Shown here: positions 25,043 through 32,725 of the stretch, one piece after another
Layout of the letters: each line of letters begins with the position of its first letter
Numbering within the stretch: the stretch's first letter is position 1
From: Cytophagaceae bacterium
GTDB taxonomy: Bacteria; Bacteroidota; Bacteroidia; Cytophagales; Cytophagaceae
Assembly (NCBI GenBank): GCA_021151805.1
Contig: JAGKWN010000037.1
Location: forward strand, 1 to 36,247
Length of the DNA: 36,247 nt
Reading direction: 5' to 3'
Made by a program: the position numbers and the translations under genes
The notes under the pieces: model-generated
The model's input: only the letters and a program-made list of their open reading frames with translations
The model's database searches: none
Told to the model about the DNA's origin: nothing

Positions 25043-25050
25043 CAAATATA
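25043..25050 (-). promoter_or_regulatory. Possible bioB -7 element
   Basis: TATATTTG on the minus strand matches TAnnTTTG exactly, 21 nt upstream of the bioB ATG. No TTG is present at the expected -33 distance, so this is only half of a promoter signature. A BirA-type operator was not recognised. Confidence 0.35.
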
Positions 25051-25135
25051 CACATTATTGCTTGTTGTAAGCACTTTTATAGGCCTTCCAAAGGCTAAGT
25101 CTTTAATAGTGAATGAATAATATTTACAGTTCAAT

Positions 25136-26884
25136 TTATTTAATTTCCATGAAATAAGGGATTCGTGCCTGAACACCCTGATATTTAGGCAATGACTGCA
25201 GCGTTTTAAAATGGGTATAGAAGTTTCCGAATGTTTTCATCTGAGCTTCTTCTTCTCCTGTTACAGAATTAAAGAATTCGATCCATTCCTGGTTTTTCTG
25301 TTCCGGGTAATACGTAATATCGTCTGCAGAAACAGCTGCTGCTTTTGCCGCGATCTCAATAGCTTTATCCATACCTCCAAATACATCCACCAGATGAATA
25401 CCTAACGCATCTTTACCAGCCCATACCCTGCCCGATGCATGTGTTTCAATTTCTTCAGCAGTTGTATGTCTGCCTTCGGCCGCTTTACGGATGAATGTTT
25501 CATAAATAGAATTTACTTCGTTCTGAATAATCATACGCTCAGCATCTGTAACTGGTCTTGTAAGCGAACCTATATCAGAATACAAACCTGTCTTTTCGCG
25601 ATCCGTACTGATCCCAAGTTTATCATTTAATAATTCTTCTGTATTCATTAATAAACCGAATACTCCAATGGATCCGGTGATAGTCGCCTGAGAAGCAACG
25701 ATGGTATCACAGGCCATGGCAATATAATACCCGCCTGAAGCGGCCACTTCTCCCATGGATGCAATTACGGGCTTTACCTGACGGGTCAATACAATTTCTC
25801 TCCAGATCACGTCTGAGGCAAGTGCACTGCCTCCCGGAGAATTCACCCGAAGTACAATGGCTTTCACATTTTTATCTTCACGTAATTTACGCAGCTCTTC
25901 GCACAAGCTTTCTGAACCAATTGTTTCGCCATCTCCTTTGCCGGATTGAATTTCACCGTTGGCAAACAGGACAGCTATGTGCGGTTTATCTGTCGCAGGC
26001 TTTTTCTCAGGAGCAAGTTTTTCAAGCTTCTTATATGAAACAAATGAGATTTCCTGGTCTGCATCCAGCTTCAGTCTTGTTCTCACAGATGCAAGCATAG
26101 AGTCGTAATATGCCACATGTGTAATCAAGCCAAAAGCTTTTGCATCTTTAGCGTTCCGAACCAACATAGAGTCAGAAATATTCTTCAACGTTTCAACCGG
26201 AATTTTTCTGGATGCAGCAATATCTTCCAGCATAACACTGTACAAAGAGTTTATATATAGTTTAATTTGCTCGCGGTCTTCATTGCTCATGTGATCGTTG
26301 ATTAACGGTTCAATAGCGCTTTTGAATTTCCCAACTCTGAATATTTCTGTTTTTACACCAACCTTACTCAACAGATTTTTAAAATACAAAGTATTCACTC
26401 CAATACCGTTAAACTCAAGCATACCAGATTCTGGCAGGTAGATTTCATCAGCTACTGAAGCCAGGTAGTAAGCAGCTTCTGCATATACTTCCCCATAAGC
26501 ATAAATAAATTTGCCTGTTTTTTTAAAGGCTACCAATTCATCGCGCAGCTCTTTCCAGGAAGCAATACCGGCACTGGCAAATTTCATTTCAAGAACAATT
26601 CCTTTTATTTTATCATTTGCAGCTGCTTCTTTAATAGCCTTCTTCACCTGAAGCAAACCAATTTTAGAAGATCCGCGCGGATCAAAAATTCCTGCAAATA
26701 ATTTATCAGACTCACGTTCGATAATCTGGTTATCCAGTGTAATCTTCAATACCGAGGATCCTTTCAATACAACAGATGAATCTTCTTTTCCCGACGATAG
26801 CGTAACAAGAAGAATGATGATACCGATTATAGTAAACAATAAAAAGCCAACAATAACTGCCAGCACCTGTTTGATAAAATTCAT
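25136..26884 (-). CDS. sppA: Signal peptide peptidase SppA, 67-kDa type
   Basis: A 582-residue serine protease of the inner membrane that degrades cleaved signal peptides. An N-terminal membrane helix (about 7-29) anchors it, with the catalytic body in the periplasm. It has the tandem-domain architecture of long SppA. The N-terminal half supplies the general-base Lys188 in FRVGKFKSAIEPL, equivalent to E. coli Lys209. The C-terminal half supplies the nucleophile Ser383 in GEVAASGGYYIAMACD. RVNSPGGSALASD and ITGSIGVFG are also typical. It is divergent from folK, and TATATTTG at 26908-26915 (minus) may be its -7 box. Confidence 0.95.
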   Translation of the reverse strand: MNFIKQVLAVIVGFLLFTIIGIIILLVTLSSGKEDSSVVLKGSSVLKITLDNQIIERESDKLFAGIFDPRGSSKIGLLQVKKAIKEAAANDKIKGIVLEMKFASAGIASWKELRDELVAFKKTGKFIYAYGEVYAEAAYYLASVADEIYLPESGMLEFNGIGVNTLYFKNLLSKVGVKTEIFRVGKFKSAIEPLINDHMSNEDREQIKLYINSLYSVMLEDIAASRKIPVETLKNISDSMLVRNAKDAKAFGLITHVAYYDSMLASVRTRLKLDADQEISFVSYKKLEKLAPEKKPATDKPHIAVLFANGEIQSGKGDGETIGSESLCEELRKLREDKNVKAIVLRVNSPGGSALASDVIWREIVLTRQVKPVIASMGEVAASGGYYIAMACDTIVASQATITGSIGVFGLLMNTEELLNDKLGISTDREKTGLYSDIGSLTRPVTDAERMIIQNEVNSIYETFIRKAAEGRHTTAEEIETHASGRVWAGKDALGIHLVDVFGGMDKAIEIAAKAAAVSADDITYYPEQKNQEWIEFFNSVTGEEEAQMKTFGNFYTHFKTLQSLPKYQGVQARIPYFMEIK

Positions 26885-26907
26885 AAAACTTAGATGGTTA
26901 TATAGAT

Positions 26908-26915
26908 CAAATATA
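26908..26915 (-). promoter_or_regulatory. Possible sppA -7 element
   Basis: TATATTTG on the minus strand fits TAnnTTTG, 23 nt upstream of the sppA ATG. No clear TTG lies 19-21 nt further upstream. Confidence 0.3.
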
Positions 26916-27064
26916 CAAAACTTGGGTCTAGGAAACCTTCCCTTTCAACGATATTTTGAATGGTAAATGCTCCTTTATAATAAGTCGTACAAAGAGCCAA
27001 ATTATTGTACTACATTGAATGAATATAGTATTCTGAAATATAAAAATGGGAGACCAACATTATG

Positions 27065-27072
27065 TATCTTTG
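27065..27072 (+). promoter_or_regulatory. Possible folK -7 element at near-leaderless distance
   Basis: TATCTTTG fits TAnnTTTG exactly and ends 7 nt before the folK ATG (27080). If used, transcription would start at or within a few bases of the start codon. A -33 TTG is not evident. Confidence 0.35.
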
Positions 27073-27079
27073 CTAAACC

Positions 27080-27583
27080 ATGAACAATCAGGAATTACAT
27101 ACGCTGGTGTTGCTGCTTGGAAGTAATCTGGGAGACAGAAGTTCTCTTTTAACACAGGCTACAGAAAAAATCAATGTACAGCTTGGCAACATTTCAAAAG
27201 CTTCTTCTCTTTATGAAACAAAATCATGGGGATTGGAAGAACAACCGGATTTTCTGAATCAGGTGCTGATCTGCCATACCGCTAACAATGCTGCAGAAGC
27301 ATTACATCATTGCTTATCTATAGAAAAAGAATTGGGCAGAGACCGGAAGGTAAAATGGGGAAGCCGTTGCATTGACATTGATATACTTTATTTTGATGAT
27401 GCAATCGTTGCCACGGAAAGATTAAAAATTCCGCATCCGTTTCTGCATCAGCGCAGGTTTACGCTAGTTCCTCTTGTGGAAGTCATGCCGGATTTTGTAC
27501 ATCCCGTACTTAATTTTTCAAATAAAGAACTGTTGGAACGGTGTGAGGATGAATTGGAAGTTTTAAAACTAAATTCCAAATAA
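27080..27583 (+). CDS. folK: 2-amino-4-hydroxy-6-hydroxymethyldihydropteridine pyrophosphokinase
   Basis: A 167-residue HPPK, which transfers pyrophosphate from ATP to 6-hydroxymethyl-7,8-dihydropterin in folate synthesis. Motifs visible are LLLGSNLGDR at the N-terminus, the pterin-site segment ETKSWGLEEQPDFLNQV, the IEKELGRDRKVKWGSRCIDIDILYFDD core with the two Asp that bind magnesium, and the C-terminal IPHPFLHQRRFTLVPLVEV. Length is standard. It converges with fabD on a shared hairpin terminator and is divergent from sppA. No folP or folB neighbour is present. Confidence 0.96.
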   Translation: MNNQELHTLVLLLGSNLGDRSSLLTQATEKINVQLGNISKASSLYETKSWGLEEQPDFLNQVLICHTANNAAEALHHCLSIEKELGRDRKVKWGSRCIDIDILYFDDAIVATERLKIPHPFLHQRRFTLVPLVEVMPDFVHPVLNFSNKELLERCEDELEVLKLNSK

Positions 27584-27585
27584 CA

Positions 27586-27640
27586 AAAAAACAAATTCCA
27601 AACAGCTAAGATATTCATATCCGTTTGGAATTTGTTTTTT
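27586..27640. terminator. Bidirectional terminator between folK and fabD
   Basis: A perfect 18-bp inverted repeat (27586-27603 with 27623-27640) around a 19-nt loop. The outer ends are six A and six T, so each strand has a hairpin followed by a U-tract. It lies three bases after the folK stop and 20 bases beyond the fabD stop. Confidence 0.85.
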
Positions 27641-27660
27641 GGATTTTGTTTCTTTTCGAC

Positions 27661-28536
27661 TTAGATCGAAGCTACTTCTGCGCTTGGTTCAATCTTCTTC
27701 ACAAGACCTTGTAACACTTTACCCGGACCACATTCAACAAAAGAAGTACCTCCGTCTTTCACCATATTTTGTACAGACTGTGTCCAGCGTACCGGAGCTG
27801 TCAGCTGAGCGATCAGGTTTGTTTTAATCACTTCAATATCTGTTGAAGGTGCCGCATTCACATTTTGATATACAGCACATGTCGGTTTGCCAAATGTTGT
27901 ATTTTTAATAGCTGCTTCCAATTCAACACGTGCTGGTTCCATTAACGGAGAGTGGAAAGCACCTCCTACAGGCAATACCAATGCACGTTTCGCTCCAGCA
28001 GCTTTCATCAACTCGCATGCTTTCTCAATACCTTTTACACTACCAGAGATCACCAATTGCCCCGGGCAGTTATAGTTTGCAGCAACTACAACTTCGTCTA
28101 TGATAGAAGCACAGATCTCTTCTACTTTTTCGTCTGCCAGCGCAAGTACTGCAGCCATTGTACCAGGAACAAGCTCACATGCTTTCTGCATAGCCATGGC
28201 ACGTTGTGAAACCAGTTTCAAACCATCTGCAAAAGATAATGTACCATTGGCAACAAGCGCAGAGAACTCTCCTAAAGAGTGACCCGCAACCATTTCCGGT
28301 GCGAATGTTTCGCTGATCTTTGCAAGTATAACCGAGTGAATAAATATAGCCGGCTGAGTTACATTCGTTTGTTTTAGCTCTTCATCTGTACCTGTAAACA
28401 TTACTTTTGTAATATCAAATCCAAGGATATCGTTTGCCTGAAGAAATAATTCTTTTGCTTTCGCAGAATTTTCAAAAAGGTCTTTACCCATTCCTGAAAA
28501 TTGAGATCCCTGGCCCGGGAAAACGTATGCTTTCAT
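27661..28536 (-). CDS. fabD: Malonyl-CoA:ACP transacylase
   Basis: A 291-residue enzyme that loads malonyl groups onto acyl carrier protein for fatty-acid synthesis. The N-terminal FPGQGSQ is clear. The nucleophile Ser87 is in GHSLGEFSAL, Arg112 in SQRAMAMQ contacts the malonyl carboxylate, and catalytic His195 is in GGAFHSPLM. GQLVISG is also typical. Length is normal. It stands alone rather than with other fab genes. Its promoter (28571-28601) lies between the gene and CTAG element C, so it is probably transcribed independently of the upstream DCC-family gene. Confidence 0.97.
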   Translation of the reverse strand: MKAYVFPGQGSQFSGMGKDLFENSAKAKELFLQANDILGFDITKVMFTGTDEELKQTNVTQPAIFIHSVILAKISETFAPEMVAGHSLGEFSALVANGTLSFADGLKLVSQRAMAMQKACELVPGTMAAVLALADEKVEEICASIIDEVVVAANYNCPGQLVISGSVKGIEKACELMKAAGAKRALVLPVGGAFHSPLMEPARVELEAAIKNTTFGKPTCAVYQNVNAAPSTDIEVIKTNLIAQLTAPVRWTQSVQNMVKDGGTSFVECGPGKVLQGLVKKIEPSAEVASI

Positions 28537-28570
28537 AGTTTTTTCTTAATGTTTAACGAAGTATAAGGAA

Positions 28571-28601
28571 CAAAACTATTTCTTTATTCATGAAAATCCA
28601 A
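28571..28601 (-). promoter_or_regulatory. Bacteroidota-type promoter for fabD
   Basis: On the minus strand, TTG (28599-28601, context CTTGG) is followed after exactly 20 nt by TAGTTTTG (28571-28578), a full match to TAnnTTTG. The start should fall near 28565, about 30 nt before the fabD ATG. The -33 box abuts the end of repeat element C. Confidence 0.6.
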
Positions 28602-28605
28602 GTTC

Positions 28606-28770
28606 GTTACTAGGTACTAGGTAATAGTTGCTAGACATATAAAAATAATACCTATAGTCACCTGATTATTAGCTGTAAAGACATTAAACTTAATAAATTG
28701 AAACGATTGAATATGAACCATCAAGAACCAATGAAATTCTAGTAACTAGAAACTAGCACCTAGAAACTAT
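28606..28770. repeat. CTAG heptad inverted-repeat element, copy C
   Basis: Arms 28606-28635 and 28738-28767 are inverted complements at 24 of 30 positions around 102 nt. CTAG begins at 28610, 28617 and 28631, with ATAG at 28624 in the left arm. In the right arm it begins at 28739, 28746, 28753 and 28760, with CTAT at 28767, all on a 7-nt period. The minus-strand stop of the DCC-family gene (28771-28773) directly adjoins the last unit. Arm-to-arm length (162 nt) equals copy B, although the centres look unrelated. Confidence 0.85.
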
Positions 28771-29196
28771 TCAAAGAAAGCGCTCGCGCATTTCCGGTGT
28801 CGGAATCCGGCAGGCATCCATCTTGCCAAACCATTTGTACCTGTTCTTCGCAATGATATTGTATACAAAATCACGAAGGAAACCCGGAATAATAATAGCG
28901 GCATAACATAAGGGCCAGAGGCCGTTCAATTGTTTGGCAATCTCAAGGGCAGCCCGCGAACGTTTGTAAACGTTGTTCCCACGGATCACTTTAATCGTAT
29001 CGATCGTATCAGCATCTTCACCATGTTTTGTCAATAGCTCTCTTGCCAATTGAGATTGCAATGGAGCGAAAACAAATTTTTTCCCCGGATCATGATCAAT
29101 GATGAAGTTAACGGAGTTGTTACAAAAATGACACACTCCATCAAACAAGACCAATGATTGTTTCTCACCTATTTTGCTGTCAGAATCTGAAGCCAT
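28771..29196 (-). CDS. DCC-family (DUF393) thiol-disulfide oxidoreductase-like protein
   Basis: A 141-residue protein with the DUF393 signature VLFDGVCHFCNNSVNFII, whose C22-x-x-C25 pair gives the DCC family its name. KKFVFAPLQSQLARELL and the later GLWPLCYAAIIIPGFLRDFVYNIIAKNRYKWFG segment are typical. The fold is thioredoxin-like, and the activity is predicted rather than demonstrated for most members. There is no signal peptide. The gene overlaps the 3' end of the preceding T9SS protein gene by 28 bases and is followed by repeat element C. The overlap suggests coupled translation with a secreted protein that has several cysteines. Confidence 0.88.
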   Translation of the reverse strand: MASDSDSKIGEKQSLVLFDGVCHFCNNSVNFIIDHDPGKKFVFAPLQSQLARELLTKHGEDADTIDTIKVIRGNNVYKRSRAALEIAKQLNGLWPLCYAAIIIPGFLRDFVYNIIAKNRYKWFGKMDACRIPTPEMRERFL

Positions 29197-31823
29197 CCTT
29201 TTAAGTTTTTAACTTCATCATCCTCATTCAATCTACCGTAAAAATGAACTTCAGCCAGGTAATAATAAATACCATCTGAAAGCGGACCTTTCTCGGTTTT
29301 ACCATCCCAGTTGATGTTCGGATCGGTATCTTTATAATATACCAAACCTCCCCAACGGTTATATACATAATAACGCACAAAGGAAGCACCACGCGGTATC
29401 GGGAACGGCTGGATCAGATCGTTCTTACCGTCATTGTTAACTGTAAGCAAGTTCGGAAGTTCATAAAACACACAATCATCCACACAAATCCTAGGTCCCT
29501 TCGGCCCTTCCAGTCCGGAGGTATTGGTTGCGGATATTGTAAAGCAGCCTGCAGTAGTCTGGTGATTCACATAGGTGTATGTGGTATCTGTTGTTTGCAG
29601 TAACAAGCTTATATTATCCGATTCATGTTTGGAGAAATATACATTGTAGTGATCAAAAGTGTTGCAGGTTGCAGCCATCAGATTTGTCCAGTTCAATACA
29701 TCCTGAAACACTGTCAGATCACCGTCGCAGCCATCCACAGTTAGTACCGGCGGATTAAGAAGTTTATCGTCTGTAGGTACTACAGAATCAATAGCTGATG
29801 TAGCAGTAGCAATATCCGTTAAGAGTTTATCACAATAGTGCCCGAATTGTTTTACATAATAATACACGGTATCACAATTATGAACTGTTTTATCAGTATA
29901 AGAAACATCTGAATCACTCATGGTTGTAAGCTTTACAAATGGATCTGTATTGACCTTTCTGTAAACCTGAACCGAATCAACAATCCATGGTTGTGTATAC
30001 TTCCATTTAAGAGTTGCCGTTGCATTGCCAGCTGTTGCTGATAAATCGAATGTAGAAAGCCATGCCGTGACTTTATCATTATTCAATAATTTAAGGCGGT
30101 ATGAATAAATAATATTTTTTGTATCGAGATTAATATCTGTGTAAGAAGTTACGTCAGTTAACGTAGCAACGGGAATAAAGGAGGTTGGATTTTCGCCTTC
30201 GCCTCGTTCCAGGTCATAAATAAAAGGAGCTGAAATGCTTGCCGAAGATGGTGCATACCAAGTCAATGAAATTTTACCGGATGTAGTGGATGTTTCAATA
30301 ACATCAATAGAATTCATAACCGGAACATCCATTGCCAGAGAAGTACATACCTGATCGGATGGAATACTTTCTCCGTATGCCGGTGCTGGATATTCTGCTA
30401 CCAGCATGTAGCAATAAGATTTTCCTTTACCCAATCCTGCACCTTTATTATTATCAACAAAACTTGTGTGCGTAGCAGGCACTGAACCAATAAGTGTATA
30501 GCCAGCCAATGGTCCGGTCTTACATGGATCTGTGCTCGGAGCAACTGAATCGCAATCAATTCTGTAAATATTAATTTTCTCAGCTTGGTTGCTGCATGTA
30601 TACAACGACCAGGTCAGGGTTACTAAATCAAATCCGGGCGTGGCAGTAATTCCTTTAATCTTGGGTCCCTTCACGTAAATAAGCCAGGATTGGATATCAA
30701 CCAGTATAGGTGTTCTGAATTGATCCGTTGCTTTAAACACAACCTGGTATGGCTGCTTTCTCACATGTGTACATGTCGTCTGCCATTTAAACGTTCCGCT
30801 TGGGTTTGCGGAAGATTGATTGGCAACAGTAAATGTTGCAGGGGTGGTAACTGCATACGGTTGTCCATATGTTTCTAAAAGTACCTTATCATTATCTACA
30901 TCTGTTGCTGAAACCAATGTTTGAAGGAATTTACCTGCCTCAATACAAGTATCTTTAGGCATGCTCAGCTTCGGCGGGTTATTAATCGTTTCCAGAATCT
31001 CTACCTGCATGTCACGAACTATGTAACCGATTTTACGACCGAATCTCCATTCCGTAATTTTAATAGCAATGTTGTAATACCTCGGTGGGCTGCCGTAGTT
31101 GCTGGGCGCGTTCCACAACAGGTCCCCTGTAGCCGGATCTAATGTTAGAAAGGCAGGGCCGCCGAGTGTACTCTGTCCGCCAAAGATTGGAGACCCTGGA
31201 TAATTATAGCCCAGAACAGGAGTTTTGTAATCACTTTGCGGTTGTATGAGCTCGTAGGAAAGGCTGTCCCCATCCGGATCGTAAGCACCAGGATTATGCG
31301 TGTATATTTTACCAACGGCACCAAAATCAATCGGTGGTACCGTCATTACCGGACTGTTATTCATACCCAGCAATGGATTCACCTGCAATTGCATTTCCAC
31401 ATAAAAGGCCACGTTGCAATCCGTTCCCGCACATGACGGAATATTTTTTATTCCAGCATTCCGGTTTTGTTCCCGCATGCGTACGGTGTAGGTACCAGCC
31501 CCCTTGAATGTATGATTTTGAACTACAAAGATATTCTTGATCGTATTGTTACCAACATCTGTCCACGGCTTATTTCTTGTCACAATCGTATCTTTACCAT
31601 CTCCGAATTCAATCAATATATCATCGCTTTCAGTGCTAGTGGCTACACCACTCAATGTATTAAAGTACAATACCAATGTAATTTTATATGATAATGAGGC
31701 TCCAGGAAGTCTTTCAGCTGAAAATTCACCTGCCCGGATGTGCGAAGAATAACCTGAAATGCTGAAAAAAAGCGTTAGTAAAACTACGTACGTAAAATTT
31801 CTTATATTTTTATTTTTTATCAT
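29169..31823 (-). CDS. T9SS type B-sorted secreted protein with Ig/cadherin-like and fibronectin-like modules
   Basis: An 884-residue protein starting at the ATG 31821-31823 (MIKNKNIRNFTYVVLLTLFF); an upstream in-frame TTG at 31838 would add five residues and is less likely. A signal peptide (to about GYSS) is followed by HIRAGEFSAERL, common at the mature end of gliding-motility-associated proteins. Residues 170-290 and 290-390 look like cadherin/Ig-type modules (YDPDGDSLSYELI, ATDVDNDKVLLE). From about 395 to 790 there are fibronectin-III-like segments (DLVTLTWSLY, GKISLTWYAP, ATLKWKY). The last ~95 residues are the type B sorting domain (NLLTVNNDGKNDL, YNRWGGLVYY, NWDGK, DGIYYY). It is a probable surface or secreted protein with no adjacent PorP/SprF gene. 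Confidence 0.85.
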   Translation of the reverse strand: MIKNKNIRNFTYVVLLTLFFSISGYSSHIRAGEFSAERLPGASLSYKITLVLYFNTLSGVATSTESDDILIEFGDGKDTIVTRNKPWTDVGNNTIKNIFVVQNHTFKGAGTYTVRMREQNRNAGIKNIPSCAGTDCNVAFYVEMQLQVNPLLGMNNSPVMTVPPIDFGAVGKIYTHNPGAYDPDGDSLSYELIQPQSDYKTPVLGYNYPGSPIFGGQSTLGGPAFLTLDPATGDLLWNAPSNYGSPPRYYNIAIKITEWRFGRKIGYIVRDMQVEILETINNPPKLSMPKDTCIEAGKFLQTLVSATDVDNDKVLLETYGQPYAVTTPATFTVANQSSANPSGTFKWQTTCTHVRKQPYQVVFKATDQFRTPILVDIQSWLIYVKGPKIKGITATPGFDLVTLTWSLYTCSNQAEKINIYRIDCDSVAPSTDPCKTGPLAGYTLIGSVPATHTSFVDNNKGAGLGKGKSYCYMLVAEYPAPAYGESIPSDQVCTSLAMDVPVMNSIDVIETSTTSGKISLTWYAPSSASISAPFIYDLERGEGENPTSFIPVATLTDVTSYTDINLDTKNIIYSYRLKLLNNDKVTAWLSTFDLSATAGNATATLKWKYTQPWIVDSVQVYRKVNTDPFVKLTTMSDSDVSYTDKTVHNCDTVYYYVKQFGHYCDKLLTDIATATSAIDSVVPTDDKLLNPPVLTVDGCDGDLTVFQDVLNWTNLMAATCNTFDHYNVYFSKHESDNISLLLQTTDTTYTYVNHQTTAGCFTISATNTSGLEGPKGPRICVDDCVFYELPNLLTVNNDGKNDLIQPFPIPRGASFVRYYVYNRWGGLVYYKDTDPNINWDGKTEKGPLSDGIYYYLAEVHFYGRLNEDDEVKNLKGWLQILTAK

Positions 31824-31910
31824 AACCGGACAAAACAATGAAAGACAGTTTGTTGTTCTTTACATAACGCAAAAAACTTAATTTAGAATACATCCAAATA
31901 ATAATTTAGG

Positions 31911-31941
31911 TTGCATCATTTCAAGTCTGAAGTTAACTTTG
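31911..31941 (+). promoter_or_regulatory. Promoter of the sdhCAB operon
   Basis: TTG (31911-31913) is followed after exactly 20 nt by TAACTTTG (31934-31941), a full match to the Bacteroidota -33/-7 pattern. Transcription should begin near 31947, leaving a leader of about 45 nt before the ATG at 31992. This excludes the in-frame upstream start at 31911, which is the -33 TTG itself. Confidence 0.6.
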
Positions 31942-31991
31942 GCAAGATAATAAAAAACATTTATCGAACAGGTAAAATAAAAGGATTAAAG

Positions 31992-32702
31992 ATGAGTTGG
32001 TTTACACAAACAATTTTCTCTACCAGTGTGGGTAGAAAAGTGATCATGGCCCTTACAGGGCTGTTTTTATGTACCTTTTTAGCGGTGCATTTAGCAGGTA
32101 ACTTCCAGTTACTGCATAATGATGGCGGACAGGCATTCAACTTGTATACCAAGTTCATGACTTCCAATCCCTTAATTAAAACAATATCTTACGTAAACTT
32201 TGCCTTTATCCTTGGCCACGTGATCTGGGGAGCTTACCTAACCATTCAAAACAAAAAAGCACGTCCAACAGGTTATGCATATAATGACCCGGGCAAGACG
32301 AGTTCATTCTCTTCGCGCTGGATGGGTGTTTTAGGAACAATGATCCTGATCTTTTTACTGATCCACTTAAAAGACTTCAAAATGGCATACATGGGCCTGA
32401 CTGAAGAATTGCCAATGGTTACGTATACATTGGAAAACGGAGATTCAGTAACTGTAAAAGATATGTATTATGAAGTGACTGAAGAATTCGAATCGCCGAT
32501 CGTTGTTGTAATTTATACACTTTCAATGATTGCTTTAGGTTTCCACTTATACCACGGTTTCCAGAGTGCCTTCCAGTCATTAGGTTTAAGACATCCGAAA
32601 TACACACCATTAATCAAAGCTGTAGGCTTTGTATTCTGGGGGCTTATTCCATTGGGCTTTGCCGCTATCCCTCTTATTTTCTTCTTCTGCCAAAATCATT
32701 AA
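31992..32702 (+). CDS. sdhC: Succinate dehydrogenase cytochrome b558 subunit
   Basis: A 236-residue membrane anchor with five transmembrane helices. It is the single-polypeptide, di-heme type found with Bacillus-like and Bacteroidota succinate:quinone oxidoreductases. Candidate heme-ligand histidines sit in FLAVHLAGNFQLL, FILGHVIWGAY, FLLIHLKDFK and FHLYHGFQSAFQSLG. The start MSWFTQTIFSTSVGRKVIMALTGL is typical. The frame is open 27 codons upstream, but that part overlaps the promoter and has no protein character. It is first in the sdhCAB operon, 23 nt before sdhA. Confidence 0.93.
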   Translation: MSWFTQTIFSTSVGRKVIMALTGLFLCTFLAVHLAGNFQLLHNDGGQAFNLYTKFMTSNPLIKTISYVNFAFILGHVIWGAYLTIQNKKARPTGYAYNDPGKTSSFSSRWMGVLGTMILIFLLIHLKDFKMAYMGLTEELPMVTYTLENGDSVTVKDMYYEVTEEFESPIVVVIYTLSMIALGFHLYHGFQSAFQSLGLRHPKYTPLIKAVGFVFWGLIPLGFAAIPLIFFFCQNH

Positions 32703-32725
32703 AATAAACCCTCTGTTATAGCATT

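Noticed and set aside
25075..25110. Terminator after sppA
   Set aside because: Only a short imperfect hairpin (AGGCCTT...AAGGCT) without a U-tract is present, too weak to call.
31911..31991. Upstream 27-codon extension of sdhC
   Set aside because: It overlaps a well-spaced promoter and has no protein character, and the ATG at 31992 gives the usual cytochrome b558 N-terminus.
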